From NCBI GenBank assembly GCA_020744425.1, contig JAGMUV010000011.1:930001-994000 (forward strand): a stretch of DNA of 64,000 nucleotides. Direction: 5' to 3'. The number at the start of each line of letters is the position of its first letter. The stretch's first letter is position 1. Below are positions 1-13,094 of the stretch, piece by piece. This DNA is from Dactylonectria macrodidyma (lineage: Eukaryota; Ascomycota; Sordariomycetes; Hypocreales; Nectriaceae). The position numbers and the translations under genes were made by a program. The notes under the pieces were generated by a model that was given only the letters and a program-made list of their open reading frames with translations, was not told where the DNA came from and did not search any database.

Positions 1-3000
1 CTATCCATCCATGCAATCCCCACCAGATGTGGCCTTACTTGACCTCATAAGCCCTCGACGAGACAGCAGGTCACGATGCCCTCTACTCCATGCCACACAG
101 CTACGCAAGTGTGAATGAAGTACACCTTTCGGCCCTCTCGGTCTCTTCTGCAACCGGCCCGCCCGTCCAACCCCGGGTACTCCGTCAATCTAAGCTCCGC
201 CAGACAAACGCCTCCGCCGACGACCAAGTCATTGTGGACGGCACGCAGGGCAACCTGGGACGCCTCTTGTTGATGAGCGACGTCGCACAGCCAGTTGCAG
301 TGCGTTAGATCTGGACCCCATGCTGACCGAACCACGGCCACTGGATGCGCCAGCTTCCGACGTCCATCGAGGCGAGTCGTGTCGGGGACAGATTCGCTTC
401 TTCAGCCACGACGAATCCCCCGAACAGATGAAGGACAGCTGGTCACCGTGCTTCCGCCAACACCATCAGCCGCTGATATGAGTGATTACTTGCTTGCTTT
501 GCCCGAAGCCCCAGGCGCTAGCTGCCGAATAGGACGGGCGAAGCTCATCCGGTCTGAGCTTGAGGTTCTACAAGGCCAAGTATTACGAGATGCTCATGAG
601 CGGAACCGATGTGTTGACTGCGGCTCCTTCGCCCGGCTGTGGAAAGTACATTTGCGCTGACGAGAGGCCACCTCATCTTATTCAAACGCCTCTCAAGCCA
701 TCGACTTACGAGATATTCATCGTATCTAGTCCGGTTCTGTAGTCACGGCGTCATGCCGCGCGTGCATCTGCTGGATGTTGTGGTAGGCAACATGTTAAAA
801 ATTACAGAGGCTGCCTGACAGGCTCCCGACGACTTCGTTGTCCGACGATGTCAGATGGCGTTCGTGAATGGGCTTCATTCGGGAACACTGCACCTAGAGA
901 TGCCAAATGATTCGTAGAAACTCGCAGCGTAAGCAGTTGGTTGCGATCCATGCATGCATGCCAACACCATGATCGGGCTTTCTTCACCAACAAGATGACC
1001 CAACAAGCCCGCTATCATATCGCCACTACTTCGTCGTAGAGCTACATCGTCTCACCAGTCGGCGTCGAGGTGCATTTTGCTTTGTTTCAACTAGGATGGA
1101 AAGGCCCCGAAGAGAGGCGGGCGCCGCCAAGATGCGGCCGGGTTCAATAGGTCGACACCACCGTGATGCTCCAGCGCTATTGCCTCCTCCGTACGAAGAC
1201 GCAGTCCTTGGAAGAGAATCGGGGGCGAGGGCTTGGACAAATCTGAGCCCAGACCGTGCCCAAGTAACTTGTGATTGTCCATTCCCGAGTCCCCGTGTCT
1301 CCGTCGCCGTGACCGGGACGGACGCACAAGTACCAACCGGAAAAAGGCGCGATTCAAGTACTGGAAAGGTCAGGACCAAGAGTGAATTATCATCGGTTGG
1401 GGGTGTTAATTAGCACTGCATCAGTCCAGGCAGGATGAGGTGGGGGCTGGTGAGCAAGGAACGAAGACGATGACGGCGAGTCGTCACTGAGTCGCTCGCT
1501 CCACCGCCTAGTGAACGCAGCTGATCAGAGCAAAGTGCGACACGGGTGGCGAGTTGGGTTTGGTGGATTTGGCTTCATCAGAGTGCTTCGTCCTTGATGA
1601 ATCCGTCGTCGCACAGTGGAGGCCACATTGGCCACCCTTCAGTGGATAGGCCTGTCTTCACAGCCTACAGCTGCTGTGAACTAGCAATGGCCCCTAGCCC
1701 CCATGCCCTTGTCATAGAGGTATTGAAGCCTGAGTATCCGCAGCTTGGCTTGCCTGGCTCGCCTGGGCAGCCTAGCAGAATCCCGCCAGGGTGTTTTCTG
1801 CAGGTGATATACAGTACATACGATGTACAGTGCAGGGCATGCGGTGAACGCCACCAACAGGATGATAAGGCGATTCCGACCAAACTCCACGCGGCAAACG
1901 CCTCGTGATCGAATGGGCATCCATCAAGTTTCAGTGAGAAGAGATCTGCATGACTGTAAGAAGCCACAGCAGGGCTGGCGAAATAGTCGCTATTCGGCTT
2001 ATGGATGCAAGGCCCGGAAACCATAGCTGCCTTGATAATCTCATCTCTTGCAGACCACTTATAATTAGGTCTGAAATTCGATGGGCGTCAAATTTGGGAC
2101 GGTGCCTGGGGGGTCATTGCGGGGCAAACCGCGGATGTTGACATGATATTCGATATTGAGCCAACAACTCAACCAACATCCCCTGTAACAGTTGACCCTC
2201 GCCACCATCGTTAGCTGTTACCTCCTTGTTGTGACTAGAGACTCGTTGTGGACAGTCAGGCCCGATAAAAAGGCTAATAAGTAATCGTTACAGCGCAGTT
2301 CGTGGGCCAAGTATCAAAAAGTGGCTTGTTGGAGAAGCCTTTTGTGGATCAGGCCTGCTTCTCCACCCTGGTCCATGTGTGCATAGCAGAGAGCAAATGG
2401 AATGAGGGCGCTTCTTAGCCAGTCAGCAGAGGACAGTGAGCTGCCCGAAAACATCGTCGCCTTGGGTGAAATTTGCATTTCCTAGATTAGCTGCGTCGCC
2501 CGAGGGGCACGAATGGTCTGAGCGATTCGCCCTCCGAACATTTGTCGTCCCAGTAGTCATGCCCAGACCATAGGACCGGGGCTTCTGGAGTGACGAATGC
2601 AAAGAAATAGAGCCCCTTTGGTAAAGAAAAAAAAGCCGGCCCTGGCGCTTGTGATACTGGAGGTCTCGTTGGGACGAACGGGTAGCTCGGTGGCTGGCCG
2701 GCATTGGTTTGATACAGAATGCGGACAAGGAAGCTTTTCAGGCAATGGCACAGCCGACCGATGTGGGAGATATGAACCAGGTTCCGGGCCGGCTTGGTTG
2801 GATAAATTGGGTGTCGGGATAGCATACAAATCGACGGTAATTATGTGATGAATCTCCTTTCGTAACTCGAGACAGCCACATACGAACGTGGTCGAGAGTG
2901 CCAAAGGCTTCATAGTAAGTCCTAGGCATCCCGGGGGGGCGTGTCTGTTCGCTGCTAGTTGGATCACCGGGGTGGGTGGTGGTCATTCGACCCGCCAGCT

Positions 3001-4047
3001 GACGCCAGAGATGGAGTGTGGTATTGCCGAGGGCATGAGGGGACCAGGCAAGTTGAAATCCGCTGGAACGAGTACAAAACAAGGCATTTTGTCGGCTGTT
3101 GGAAAAAGTATTACCAAGGCCAATTGGAGCCGAGAAGGCAATAGACCCGCTGATCTTTTGAGGGATGCGTATGTGGAGAGTAGCGTATGTAGGAAGTACG
3201 AAGTAGTGGTGGTAGGGACAAAGACACGGAGACAAACACGATCACAACGTGCTAGCTTTGTGGCGGCGGGACATGGCCCTCAAGTGGTGCCTCCACCACA
3301 TGGGACGTGAGGGTCCAAAGGCCAATCACAGACCGTTTAGAAGTGAGCATCTCAAGTCAACCGACGTTCGACTTCAGAGCCGAAAATGTAGGGGTGGTCT
3401 TGTGCATGTGCAGAAGTGGACATCGCAACGAGAAAGCCTCCTCGGGTGGTGATACGTACTAGTCGTACAAGGCGACGGTAAGTACCTCCTCATCAAGGAT
3501 ATAAATCCAAGGTTGAACCATCCATCGGCAGGGAAATGATGTGTCTTGGTCAAGTGATGATAATCAGGCTTCGAGAGAAAGGGGAGTATCGGGGGTGGGA
3601 AAGCCCCGAGTCTCCCGAAGGTCGATTCAGGTATCATTTTCCCTATCCCGATTTGCTGTTTCTTCAGGGTCTTGGACACCGCATCGCCGCCAGGGATTCA
3701 TTTGGTGCGCTGCTACCCGGGGAAGGGTGATGGCAGGGTCTCTTCCGTGGACAACTGGCAACGCTTCTGGCTTTGTCAGAGAGGCAACGACGCGACGAAC
3801 GGAGCCACACCATGTAAACCCCCTGTAATGGTGTAATCCATCGGTGGAAGCGGATGCAAACTTGGGGCAAATTCCGTGTTTACGACAAGGCTCCGGTGCC
3901 TCGAAATCTTCTCGTCCGGCAAAAGTTGCTGAATGGCGACACTCTACATTAGTCACAATCCGCCATTGCATCCAGGACTCAACCTTACAATATTACCCGA
4001 CAGGCGCGCAAGATCAGCTTTGTGCGCGGGGTGTCCCAAACGAAGTA

Positions 4048-4073
4048 TCGGCAGCGATTGTCGGCAGCGATTG
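4048..4073. repeat. Two perfect 13-bp tandem copies
   Basis: The 13-mer TCGGCAGCGATTG occurs twice head to tail (4048-4060, 4061-4073), followed by a partial third copy (TCGGC). It lies in non-coding sequence and nothing suggests a function. Confidence 0.8.
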
Positions 4074-5611
4074 TCGGCCAAGCTGGGGAATTATTACTTG
4101 ATACTCCGTTCACAGTGAGGAGAGGCCGGCGAGACGGCGCGTTAGGCTCGGACGGAGGAGCCGGCCTTTGTGGATTCCGGCTGCGTGTCAGACAAGCGAT
4201 TTCTTTGTCTTCGATGGCCCCAACAGTGACAAGGTTTCTAGAGGACAGCAGCGCGAGCGACTACCCAGTGTGATTGGCTGAGAACGGGGCCGAGGGCAAG
4301 CTTCTGGCAATAGTCTTTGTCGACAGGGCGAGCCCCCCGAGGACCAGAGCCATGGAGCTTATCCCCAAACAGGAGAAGTAGTGAGATGAGTTTGAAGCAA
4401 ATGGAACCTTGTGCAACTAATAAGTGGTGCCTTGAGAGAGGAATTCACTGATCAATCACCTTCGTGCAGGCCCAGGATCTGGCTTGTTCTGCCAGCATCG
4501 GTCGAGGCTATTATTGCTGTGTCTTTTGATATTAGTCTCGGATGGCGCATGCGATCCTCTTCGTGTGAGAGAGCCTAGTCGGTCAATGAGTCTAAACATA
4601 TTCCCCCTTCCCAACTCCACTCCCCGGCATGGATAGGATGTCATCGGGCGGAGGGACATCGCGGTTGTAGCGGAGCGTGTATACAGCAAATCCTGAGCAA
4701 GCCAAGCCTGGGCGCATAGCCCAACAAGTGCCACCGCGAAAGTGTTGACAGAGATATCCAAGAGCGAAGCACTTTAATGGTGCCCACACAATCGAAGGTG
4801 TGGGTGAGAGGCTGTGGGCTGGCATGGATAATACATGGGGTGTGAGAATTCATCATTACACGCTGGAGCTGGATCCAGACATCCAGACCGATGCGGCGAG
4901 GTCTGAAGATGTCACGGCCAGCCTAGATCGAGAACGGAGAACCGACGGAGCCTGACGCCATGCACTGACTGGTTGGCAGGTTCAGGCTGGTTGGCTCGCG
5001 GGTTGATTGATTCATGTGGCGGGCTTGGACCACGAGCATGGGCATGGGCATGGACAAGCTCGCACCGCCCGTGCCATCTTTGACCCAGTCGATTCCCCGC
5101 TGATGGTCGAGGCAGGTGAGCGAGGAGGAGAAGACCTGCTAGAAAGCAGAATGTGAGTGTGAGTGTGACCATGCTTCGCACAGAGCCTAAACGTCTCCCC
5201 GCGGAAGCAGATGGCTCGCCAAACAGGAATGGAGGAGAGATGGATGTGAGCCGTGGTCCATGCGCCGTCCATGCACCCATCATCCTTGCGCCCGTCTCCT
5301 CTCTCGAGGCAACGCCGGTCGTCGAATGGCCATGTCCGAAGCATTCGTAATGCAGCGGATTTTGGAGGTGTCTGTACCGCCGAAGAGGTGGGGCTGGTCT
5401 TGTGCAGTTTGAGGTCGGGGCGCTACGATGAATGGATGGTGGATAATGGATGATGATGGATGGAGGGACGGGCGAAAAGGTGGGATGTGTTTTGGAGGTT
5501 AGATTGGCGTGCGTAGATGGGGAAAGAGAGAGGGTCGGATGCGGGATTTGCTATGGGTGCAGGCAGGTATGCCTTTCGTGGAGAGTGAGGGTCCGGTCAG
5601 TGCCCGAAACA

Positions 5612-5721
5612 GCACTACCAGCTCAGTGCAAATGCGCTACAGGTACGCTACATGTGCACTACAAGTGCGCCGCAAATGCATCACCGCTGCGTTGCAGGAG
5701 TGCCATGTAAGTGTCAACATG
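5612..5721. repeat. Degenerate 11-bp minisatellite, ten units
   Basis: Ten consecutive 11-bp units can be laid out without gaps from 5612 to 5721. Well-preserved units are GCACTACCAGC, GCGCTACAGGT, ACGCTACATGT and GCACTACAAGT; later ones (GCGCCGCAAAT, GCGTTGCAGGA) have drifted. An approximate consensus is GCRCTACAAGT. Each unit is close to one helical turn of DNA, so any protein contacting the motif would see it on one face. The array lies in the gene-poor left region. Confidence 0.75.
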
Positions 5722-7550
5722 TGCAGATTAATTGCCAATCAATTTAGTTATTTGGAGGAGCACTGGAGCAAGCCCCCTTTGTTCCCTCCTTTCACCCCCC
5801 ACTCGTTTTCTCGTCAGACTCATTTGTCAAGGCAAGAATTGCTCAAGCAAGGCGGCTCATTTTGATGGTGGTCGGAACCTGGACCAGCGGGCGGTGGCCG
5901 TCCATGGCATGGATGCATGCATGGATGGCATGGACGCCAACGCCTGGGCGCTTGGCGCCTCCTTTCCACAGCGGCACGAAATAGAACTACTTCGTACGTA
6001 CATGGACTATCCTTCTGTATTGGTGGTGATGGTGTGTGCAACGCGTACTCTACTTCATGCTGCGTGAGGAGTACCACTAGGTGGGGAGGGGATGGCATGG
6101 CTCCAGGTTGTGTTAGTGGACATCAATGACTGGTTGGCTTGCCCTGGGCGTCGCGAATTGTCAGACTCATTGGATGCTTGAGAGGAAGTAGGTAGGACTG
6201 CCTGAACTGGCTATCACAGGGTATCTCTCCTTCCTTAAATTAACACATTACGGTACGGCACCATCTCGAATCAAGTCACCTCCCTGGCCAGCAACCCTCG
6301 TGCACTGTGCTTCATCGTTACCTCTCTGCCTTCCTTGTCCTTACAACGTTTGACTTGGGACTGTTTGGTATGTTTGGCCCGTTTGACCTGGGGTGTGTCA
6401 CCTCCCTTTCATTGCCTGCATCACACATCCGAAGTACCTGCCTCTAGCGCTCAACTGAGCTTCAAGTCGATGTCACCTATTCCTACATTTCGTTGCTTTT
6501 CATTGCTTTGGGCTTCTGATGGTGGTTCTGTTGAACGCCCACGTCAATCCGTCGCCGTCCATCCCTGCAGCAGGCCCAGACGACCCTCACCCAGGACCGA
6601 GGCCCCTCCCCGCCCAGTCGGGACCCTCCTTTGCTACATCTCTGATTGGCTAACTAGCTTGGTGGCCCGACTAAATGATTTCGTTCTCTTCTTCACTTTT
6701 CTCTTGCTTGAGGCTGTCAATAGGCCCTAGTCCAAACCGGGCCACCTTCCCTCCAGCACAGCGGCTCGGGCTGAGGACTCCAATGCACCACGACCCTGTA
6801 TCCCATCACCAATGCTAGATGCTTTGCCTCGCTCTGCCTTGCTCTGGCGCAGTCCAGCGCATCTTAGCCTCCCTGGAGAGTCAAAACAGAGGCGGCGGAC
6901 ATGGTTTACGAGCGGCACGGGATGTAGCCGAAGCCGCCCTGACAACTTGAGATTTGCCCGTCACAAGGGACTCCATCCCAGCAGAGACATAGTGACACCC
7001 ATCTCTTCTATCGCCTCCGCTCTTGCCCAACTAGGAGCACGACATTGAGAGACGAGACAACCATTTCCAGTTGATACTCCTACGATCAACGCCAGCACTG
7101 GACAGGCGACAGAGGCGAGAGCGGGAACGGGAAAGAGAAATCCAATCCAGCATCCCTGAGGTAACTTGCACTTGTCCCGTCGTACGGACACCCACCGCCC
7201 CCAACGACTAATAAATGCAATGCACACACATTCCGCATCCTCCGTCAGTTGTCGACGTCAGTGAGGCGTGTGGATTTGCATCCAAACAGCGGATGCAGTG
7301 CAGCGGACACCACGACACAGAGTCGGCATAGGCGACCCCCTAGCATGCGCAAGCTTGGGCAGACCAAGTGCCATCGTCAGGGACACATGTATACTATAGT
7401 ATGATGAATCAAGGTACAGGCCCTGGCACTAAAAGGCCTACCACATCAAATGTCTTTCCTAGTTCTCCGTGCTGTGCCATTTCAGTTCACCATCCAGTTC
7501 TTTGTACTTTATACCGTCATACAAGACTCAGAATTGCCCTCTTTGTGAGT

Positions 7551-7584
7551 GCATGTGTGTGTGCATGTGTGTGTGTGTGTGTGT
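7551..7584. repeat. TG dinucleotide microsatellite
   Basis: An interrupted (TG)n tract with two GCATG interruptions. It is a simple-sequence repeat in non-coding DNA. Confidence 0.85.
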
Positions 7585-10010
7585 CATCCGTTTGGCAGGC
7601 AGCCGATATGAGTCCGGAATGCAGAGGCCGTGTTCCAGCACTATGTCCAGCACCTACGTACGCAATGCGAGAGGCTGTCAGAGCGCCCGCCTGAGGGTTC
7701 TGCCTTCCATACAGACACAAGATGGCACAGCACACCAGGTCTCGGCGAAACCAGGTTGAGCAAGGGGGGGCGCACCCGACAAGCGGGTGTTGGATGTGGG
7801 AAGACATGTGCGGGCTTCGGGGGTGGCTCCGCCAAAAGTCAAGAAGAAACCATGTGTCAATTCCCAGCAACCGCGCCTTGACGGACTGACGAGCCTGGCT
7901 GACGCCGGCGGACAGCTAACGGACTGGGACTGGTGGTTGACGACTGGCTAGGGCCTGGGCTCGGTTTCTGGATCACCGCCAGCCAGCGTCATGGCGGCAT
8001 GTACGAAGTGCAGTGCAGGGGTTTCCAGGCTGACGAAGGAGCCTGACGGTGGCTTTGATTGACGGTAGTCTAGCGGAGACGCCAGCCCGCTTCCCTGTGA
8101 CAGCAGAAGCAGCAAGATACGGGCTGCTTTTGCAAGGGAGAGAGGGGCGTCTGCACTCACAATCGGCAGCCCACCTGGGGCCAGCCAATCCGATCAGTGC
8201 CACGAAGTATGTATGAACCCAACCAACCCAGTGCATACTTGCCTTCTCTCGTACTCCCCTCCATACGAAAGTCCCATGGTGCTGTCGTTCGTCATCTATC
8301 ACGTATTCATAACAAGTAGGCATTTTGACATTGGGGGGCCACGTACGCGGCACAGACTCTACAAGATGCAGGCTTGACCAGTATTCGTATACCGGAAACA
8401 CGAATGAAGATGACCCGAACGAAGAGGGCCGTATTTCCCAAGCGGCAACCGGATTCTGCTCAAGCTGAACCAAACCAAGGGCGTTCATCCCCGTTGCCCG
8501 TGCAATTGTGGGGGGAATGGGACCGGGGGCTTGGATCGATGTCTGCCCCCTCTCCCCTCTTCCTAGTAGTCTCTAATACACACTGAATGAATCCTGGGAC
8601 GGTACGGTACCTTGTACGGGAATAGCTCCGTTCCAGCATCCTCTACGGACTAGTGAAAAAAAAAGTCCACTCAGGCAAAGCCAGCAACACACAGTATCAA
8701 GTCGGCATTCACAATGACAATGAGTCTTTAGCGCAGACCAGGGTTGAAGTGATGCCGGGACCCCATTCACGAGTCAACGGCTAGAGAATAAGGGGAGCAA
8801 ATGGGAATTACGAGGAATCACGAGGGCGGCGCCGATTTGTCAACTCTTGCAAAGACCAGGCCTCGACTGTTGAGAGAGATGGAGACTTGCGGGCAGTCCG
8901 TTTAGCTTTCAGCGGTTTGCTTGGTTGCTCTGAGGCTGGGAGTCGGCAACTTTGGGTGGGCAGTAACCTACGTTCCTGAAAAGGCATAAGCGAAGAATTA
9001 CTGTGGAGCAAATGGCGACGGCCGTGAAGCGTGCTTGGCAGGTTGCCAATGCCAGGCTCGACGCTGGGCAAGCCAGCCAGGTCAAAGCCAGGTCAAGCCA
9101 GCCCAGGTACCGCCACCACGCGCGAATGACGGTACCAGCACACCCTTGATCGTGGGAGGGAGTCAACTTGCTTGAAGCCCCGTCAGACGAAAGAGTGGAT
9201 ACAAGGGTGATTTTGAAAGCCAAAAGCTTGGCTGAGGAGCTGACGAAGGCGATGATCTTCTTGATCTTGACGGTGGTGAAAATGAGAAAGAATGAGGGCT
9301 TGGGATTGCCTTGACCAATGGTAGCATTGACCACCTCGTCGACTCCCATTAACTCCGATTACCTATAAATATTCAAGGCAGGCTCAAATAGGTAGGAAGG
9401 TGAAGAAGTCTAAGTCTATTGTGTATTGCACATACTACCTACCTAGGAGTGTAAGTCCTCCGTTGCATTGAAGGTGCTGCATCCAGAGCACCTCGCTCGC
9501 AGGGGCCGTGGAGCAGCGGCAAGACTCGTGTGCCTCCAGGGGCGCTGAAGGGGCGCGCTGACGATGGAGGCTGCACAGCTGGATGCTAACCCCAGCGAGC
9601 CAGCAAGCCAGGGAAGGTAAGAGCGCCTTGAAAGAGGCGCTGGAACCGCCCCCGCGGTGGCCTGGAGACGTCGTGCAAACGCCCTGATAATAGCGAAGGG
9701 TATTGAGATGAGGGGTGGAAGGTGAGAAGTGGATACCATTTAGGGGCGTGTGTCGCGGAAAACCTGGAAATAGGGCGTGCAGTTTGGCGGCCTGGGTGGA
9801 GGGACTCGTCTCCTTTGCCTGTGGTGTCAGCTGGAGAACGCCACGAGCCCATGAGGGGCCCTGGCCCCAGTGGAAGGGAAAGGGTTTCTCAGTGGAGGGT
9901 TTCCCAGCGGGTGGAGGGTTTCCCTTGTGGAGGGGCGAGGGGGGATGGTTCCAACGGAGGGTTCCAGCGGACAGGCGGCGACTTGATAGATGGTTCAGTT
10001 TCCGGCTAGC

Positions 10011-10040
10011 GGGAGTGGAAGTGGAAGTGGAAGTGGAGGT
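10011..10040. repeat. Hexanucleotide GTGGAA repeat
   Basis: About four and a half copies of GTGGAA, the last degenerate (GTGGAG), lie 870 bp upstream of the cyclin start. Confidence 0.8.
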
Positions 10041-10909
10041 ACTATAGTACAGAGCGGTAGGCAATGTACGCGGGTGACATGGGCCGGCTACCTGAGCCAC
10101 TGCGCGAGCTACGTACCACCCCCCGTGTACATGGGCCATGGGCGCTGGGTAGTGGGTACCTGGGTAGCGTCTGTCCCTGGACCATGGGGAGTGATGGGGG
10201 CTGCGGGTGGGTGGGTGTAATGTCTGAGAGAGGAAGCGACACTCCGCCAACGGCATAAGTGAGCCTCCAGAACGACCATCGAGCTACGCACGCAACCACC
10301 AGCCATGAACTGACTTGCGGCTACGATTTCTGTTTTCTTTTCTCATCTCTTCCTCCTCTGATTCTCTCCATGTCTTCTTGTTTCCTTCACTCCTCTCTCA
10401 CCAGACGCTTCCAGTCGCCTCCAATTGAAGCCCCCCGACACCCGTGAATCTCTGCCTACCCTCCTCTCCTCGTCCGCCATACCGAACTTAGCGAATACCT
10501 TCAAGCCGCACACCCTAACTCAGTAAACCCGGCCGGCCTGCGAACCCCACAGCCTACGTCGACGTCCGTCCGAACCGCCTCTTTTGCACCTGACTTGCTT
10601 CACTTTGGGTTGACCTCTGCCTGCCTGCCATGGCCCTGGCTCGTTTTCGGGTCCTCTGAGCAAACGCAGCACCCGGGTTGCCAACCAAACGCCCAACGGC
10701 TAGCCCGCAATACACAATAACAACAATAGTGGTCACTTATACCAACACAATACGCCGCCTTGACGATTCGACCTTCACCTCCCCTCGCCGATTCCTCTTT
10801 CCGCATCAATTCCTCGGTCCCCCACCTGGTGTTCACTTTCAACTCACCACCAGTCGACCTTTCTCTACTCTCACACGCGGCCTTATGCCAAATACCACTT
10901 CTACCACCC

Positions 10910-13094
10910 ATGTATTTTGGCAACCAACCCTCGACCTCGTTCTCTCCTCCTTCACCTGTACAAGGCTTAGGTATTCGGAGAGCAGCTCTTCCACCTTCGA
11001 GCATCGATTTACCAAAACCTCCCCCTCTCGCCTACGACATTGCCTTTCTGGGCAGCGGGTTGAGGACCCCGCCAGTCGACGACATGAGCACCGCCTTCCA
11101 GCCCGCGCTGGCCTCCTACGATAGCCATGCTCTTCACAACTACCCTGCCTCGATCCCCCCAGCCAGCCGAGCAAAGGCGGCCTTGAACGACTCGAGAAAC
11201 TCCCAATACTACCGCTACCCTGTTCAGCAACAAGCTCAACAACCCCAGCAGCTTCAGCAACAGCCTTTCCCGATGCCCTCGACCTCACAGCCTGCCCTCA
11301 GTGCTGTGTCTTCAGTAACGCAACCCAGTTCTGTGTCTCGACATACGACTAGACCTTCAACCCCGGCATCAGGGACCATTGCGAGCTCGCAAAAAGAGGG
11401 TTCGACGTCAAGGAGAGGTTCAGAGACGCTCATTTACCACAGCCTACAAATACCAAAGTGCATCAGCCCCACCGGTGGGAACCTTGCCGACTTTGCTGCA
11501 CAGGTAAGCTTCCCGCATCTTGCAGCCATGAGGGTTCAACTAACTTTACGAAGATGACATGCCTGTTCTGGTTTGAGTCCATCGATGAGCTGAAGCAAGC
11601 TGGGACCATTCGGTCCAGGCCACCCAACGCCCACATCCCCCGACTACCAGCTCTGGCCAAGCCTTATGATCAGTTCCGAAAATGGGTCTACAGTGTCTTG
11701 TCCACGACCCAGGTGACGCAGAATGTTATTCTACTAGCCCTACTCTTCATCTACCGATTGAAGATGTCAACGCCGCAGATTAAGGGCCGTGCTGGTAGTG
11801 AATACCGACTCCTGACGGTTGCCCTTATGCTGGGAAACAAGTGTAAGTTGTGTGTGGGTTTACTCTTGGGGCTTTGTGCTAACTTGAGATAGTTTTGGAC
11901 GATAACACCTATACCAACAAGACGTGGGCCGAGGTGTCGTGTTTCGCTGTTCAGGAGATTCATGTTATGGAGGTTGAGTTCCTGAGCAACATGCGATACA
12001 ACCTCGTGGCAACCAAGGACCAGTGGGAGGAGTGGTTGGACAAGCTAGCCTGCTTCCACGAGTACTACGAGCGAGCTCTCAGGCTGCCCGCTTCGCCGAT
12101 TCACGTCCCTTCGCCGACAAACAAGGCGTACCACTCACCCATCCCGTCGCCTACTGGTACAATGCACCCAATCGCCAACCTACCGGTTACTCCCACCATT
12201 ACCGCCAACTACTCGCCGACCTCGACTCACTCACAGAACTGGAATTCATACCCTTCCAACACCATGTCGCCCTTGGCCATGAAGCCTGCCATTCATTTCC
12301 CTGTCACCCGGAAGCGAAGCCCTGAAGGAGATGTTCTCGAGCATCCCGCCAAACGACCTGCGCCTCACCGTCCAGTCGTTGCCGTCCCTATGGTCCCTAC
12401 GAGACCCAACAACACCACTGTTGAGACATCGAGGTTGCCAGTCCCCCACCTAACGGTTGTCACCGAGCAACCCCAACCAGTCCAGGCCGCTTTCTCTAAT
12501 GGAAACGGCAACATATACCCCCTGGCTGCGCAAGCGATGGTGGCAGCTCCTCAGGGCCACGTCTCCCTTCCTCCCCTGCAACCTGGCGTTCGCGCCATGG
12601 CTACTGTTTACCAGCCGTCACCCACAGCTATGGTTCAGCAGCCTCCTGTCCCGGTGACGACAGGTGTCACCATGGCACCAGCTGGCTACGTGACTCACGC
12701 CCCGGTCAACTTTGGCACTCCCAACAAGCACCACCACAGCCCTGGAAACCTCGGCCATTTCAACTCATCGCCCATGGCTGAGCACTACACCCAGGCCTCT
12801 GCCGTGCCCACGCCTATGGTGCATACGCCAATCTCCAACTCGCCGAGCGTCTACCTCCAGCAACGGCCCAGCCCATACAAGCCGGTTCGTCACGTTAACA
12901 CTCTGTTGTACCCGCCCCCGTCGGCGTCCCTGGACCAGTATCACCTCTCTGTCCCACCAGCGCAGATGCACTACCAACCCCTTGGTCGACGAAACGATCT
13001 CCGGACCGGCATCGTGCCCGAGTTTCTCTACAATCGCGGCCAGCACCAACAGCTACCACCGCAAGGCCTCCCTCAGGGACAATACCCGTCCTAG
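10910..13094 (+). CDS. CLG1: Clg1/Pho80-family cyclin
   Basis: Cyclin of the Pho80/Pcl type, most like the Clg1 (S. pombe Mug80) subfamily, which partners a Pho85-type CDK. Three exons are inferred: 10910-11503, 11554-11842 and 11893-13094, giving 694 aa. Introns are 50 bp each with GTAAGC and GTAAGT donors; frame runs through both. The first 190 residues are Pro/Gln/Ser-rich and disordered. The cyclin box (about residues 195-345) begins near the exon 1/2 junction (MTCLFWFES) and contains the helices FRKWVYSVLSTTQVTQ and NKTWAEVSCFAVQEIH. The long C-terminus is Pro/Thr/His-rich low complexity. I chose ATG 10910 (MYFGNQPS); an in-frame upstream ATG at 10760 would add 50 Ser/Pro-rich residues. 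The subfamily call rests on long disordered flanks plus this cyclin box, not on alignment. Confidence 0.85.

Larger units (their letters stand above)
1..10909. other. Gene-poor region left of the Clg1-like cyclin
   Basis: About 10.9 kb with no ORF that looks coding. Open frames of 60-273 codons occur on both strands, but they overlap each other in several frames, have no recognisable domain and cannot be joined by plausible splice sites. The sequence is not AT-rich, so it does not look like heavily RIP-mutated transposon debris. It contains a TG microsatellite (7551-7584), an 11-bp minisatellite (5612-5721), a 13-bp duplication (4048-4073) and a 6-bp repeat (10011-10040). The last 400 bp before the cyclin are pyrimidine-rich, as expected of a fungal promoter and leader. 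Unspliced or non-coding transcripts cannot be excluded. Confidence 0.6.

Noticed and set aside
2738..3235. 165-codon minus-strand ORF
   Set aside because: Overlaps a plus-strand ORF of similar length (2888-3310); no family resemblance and no intron logic.
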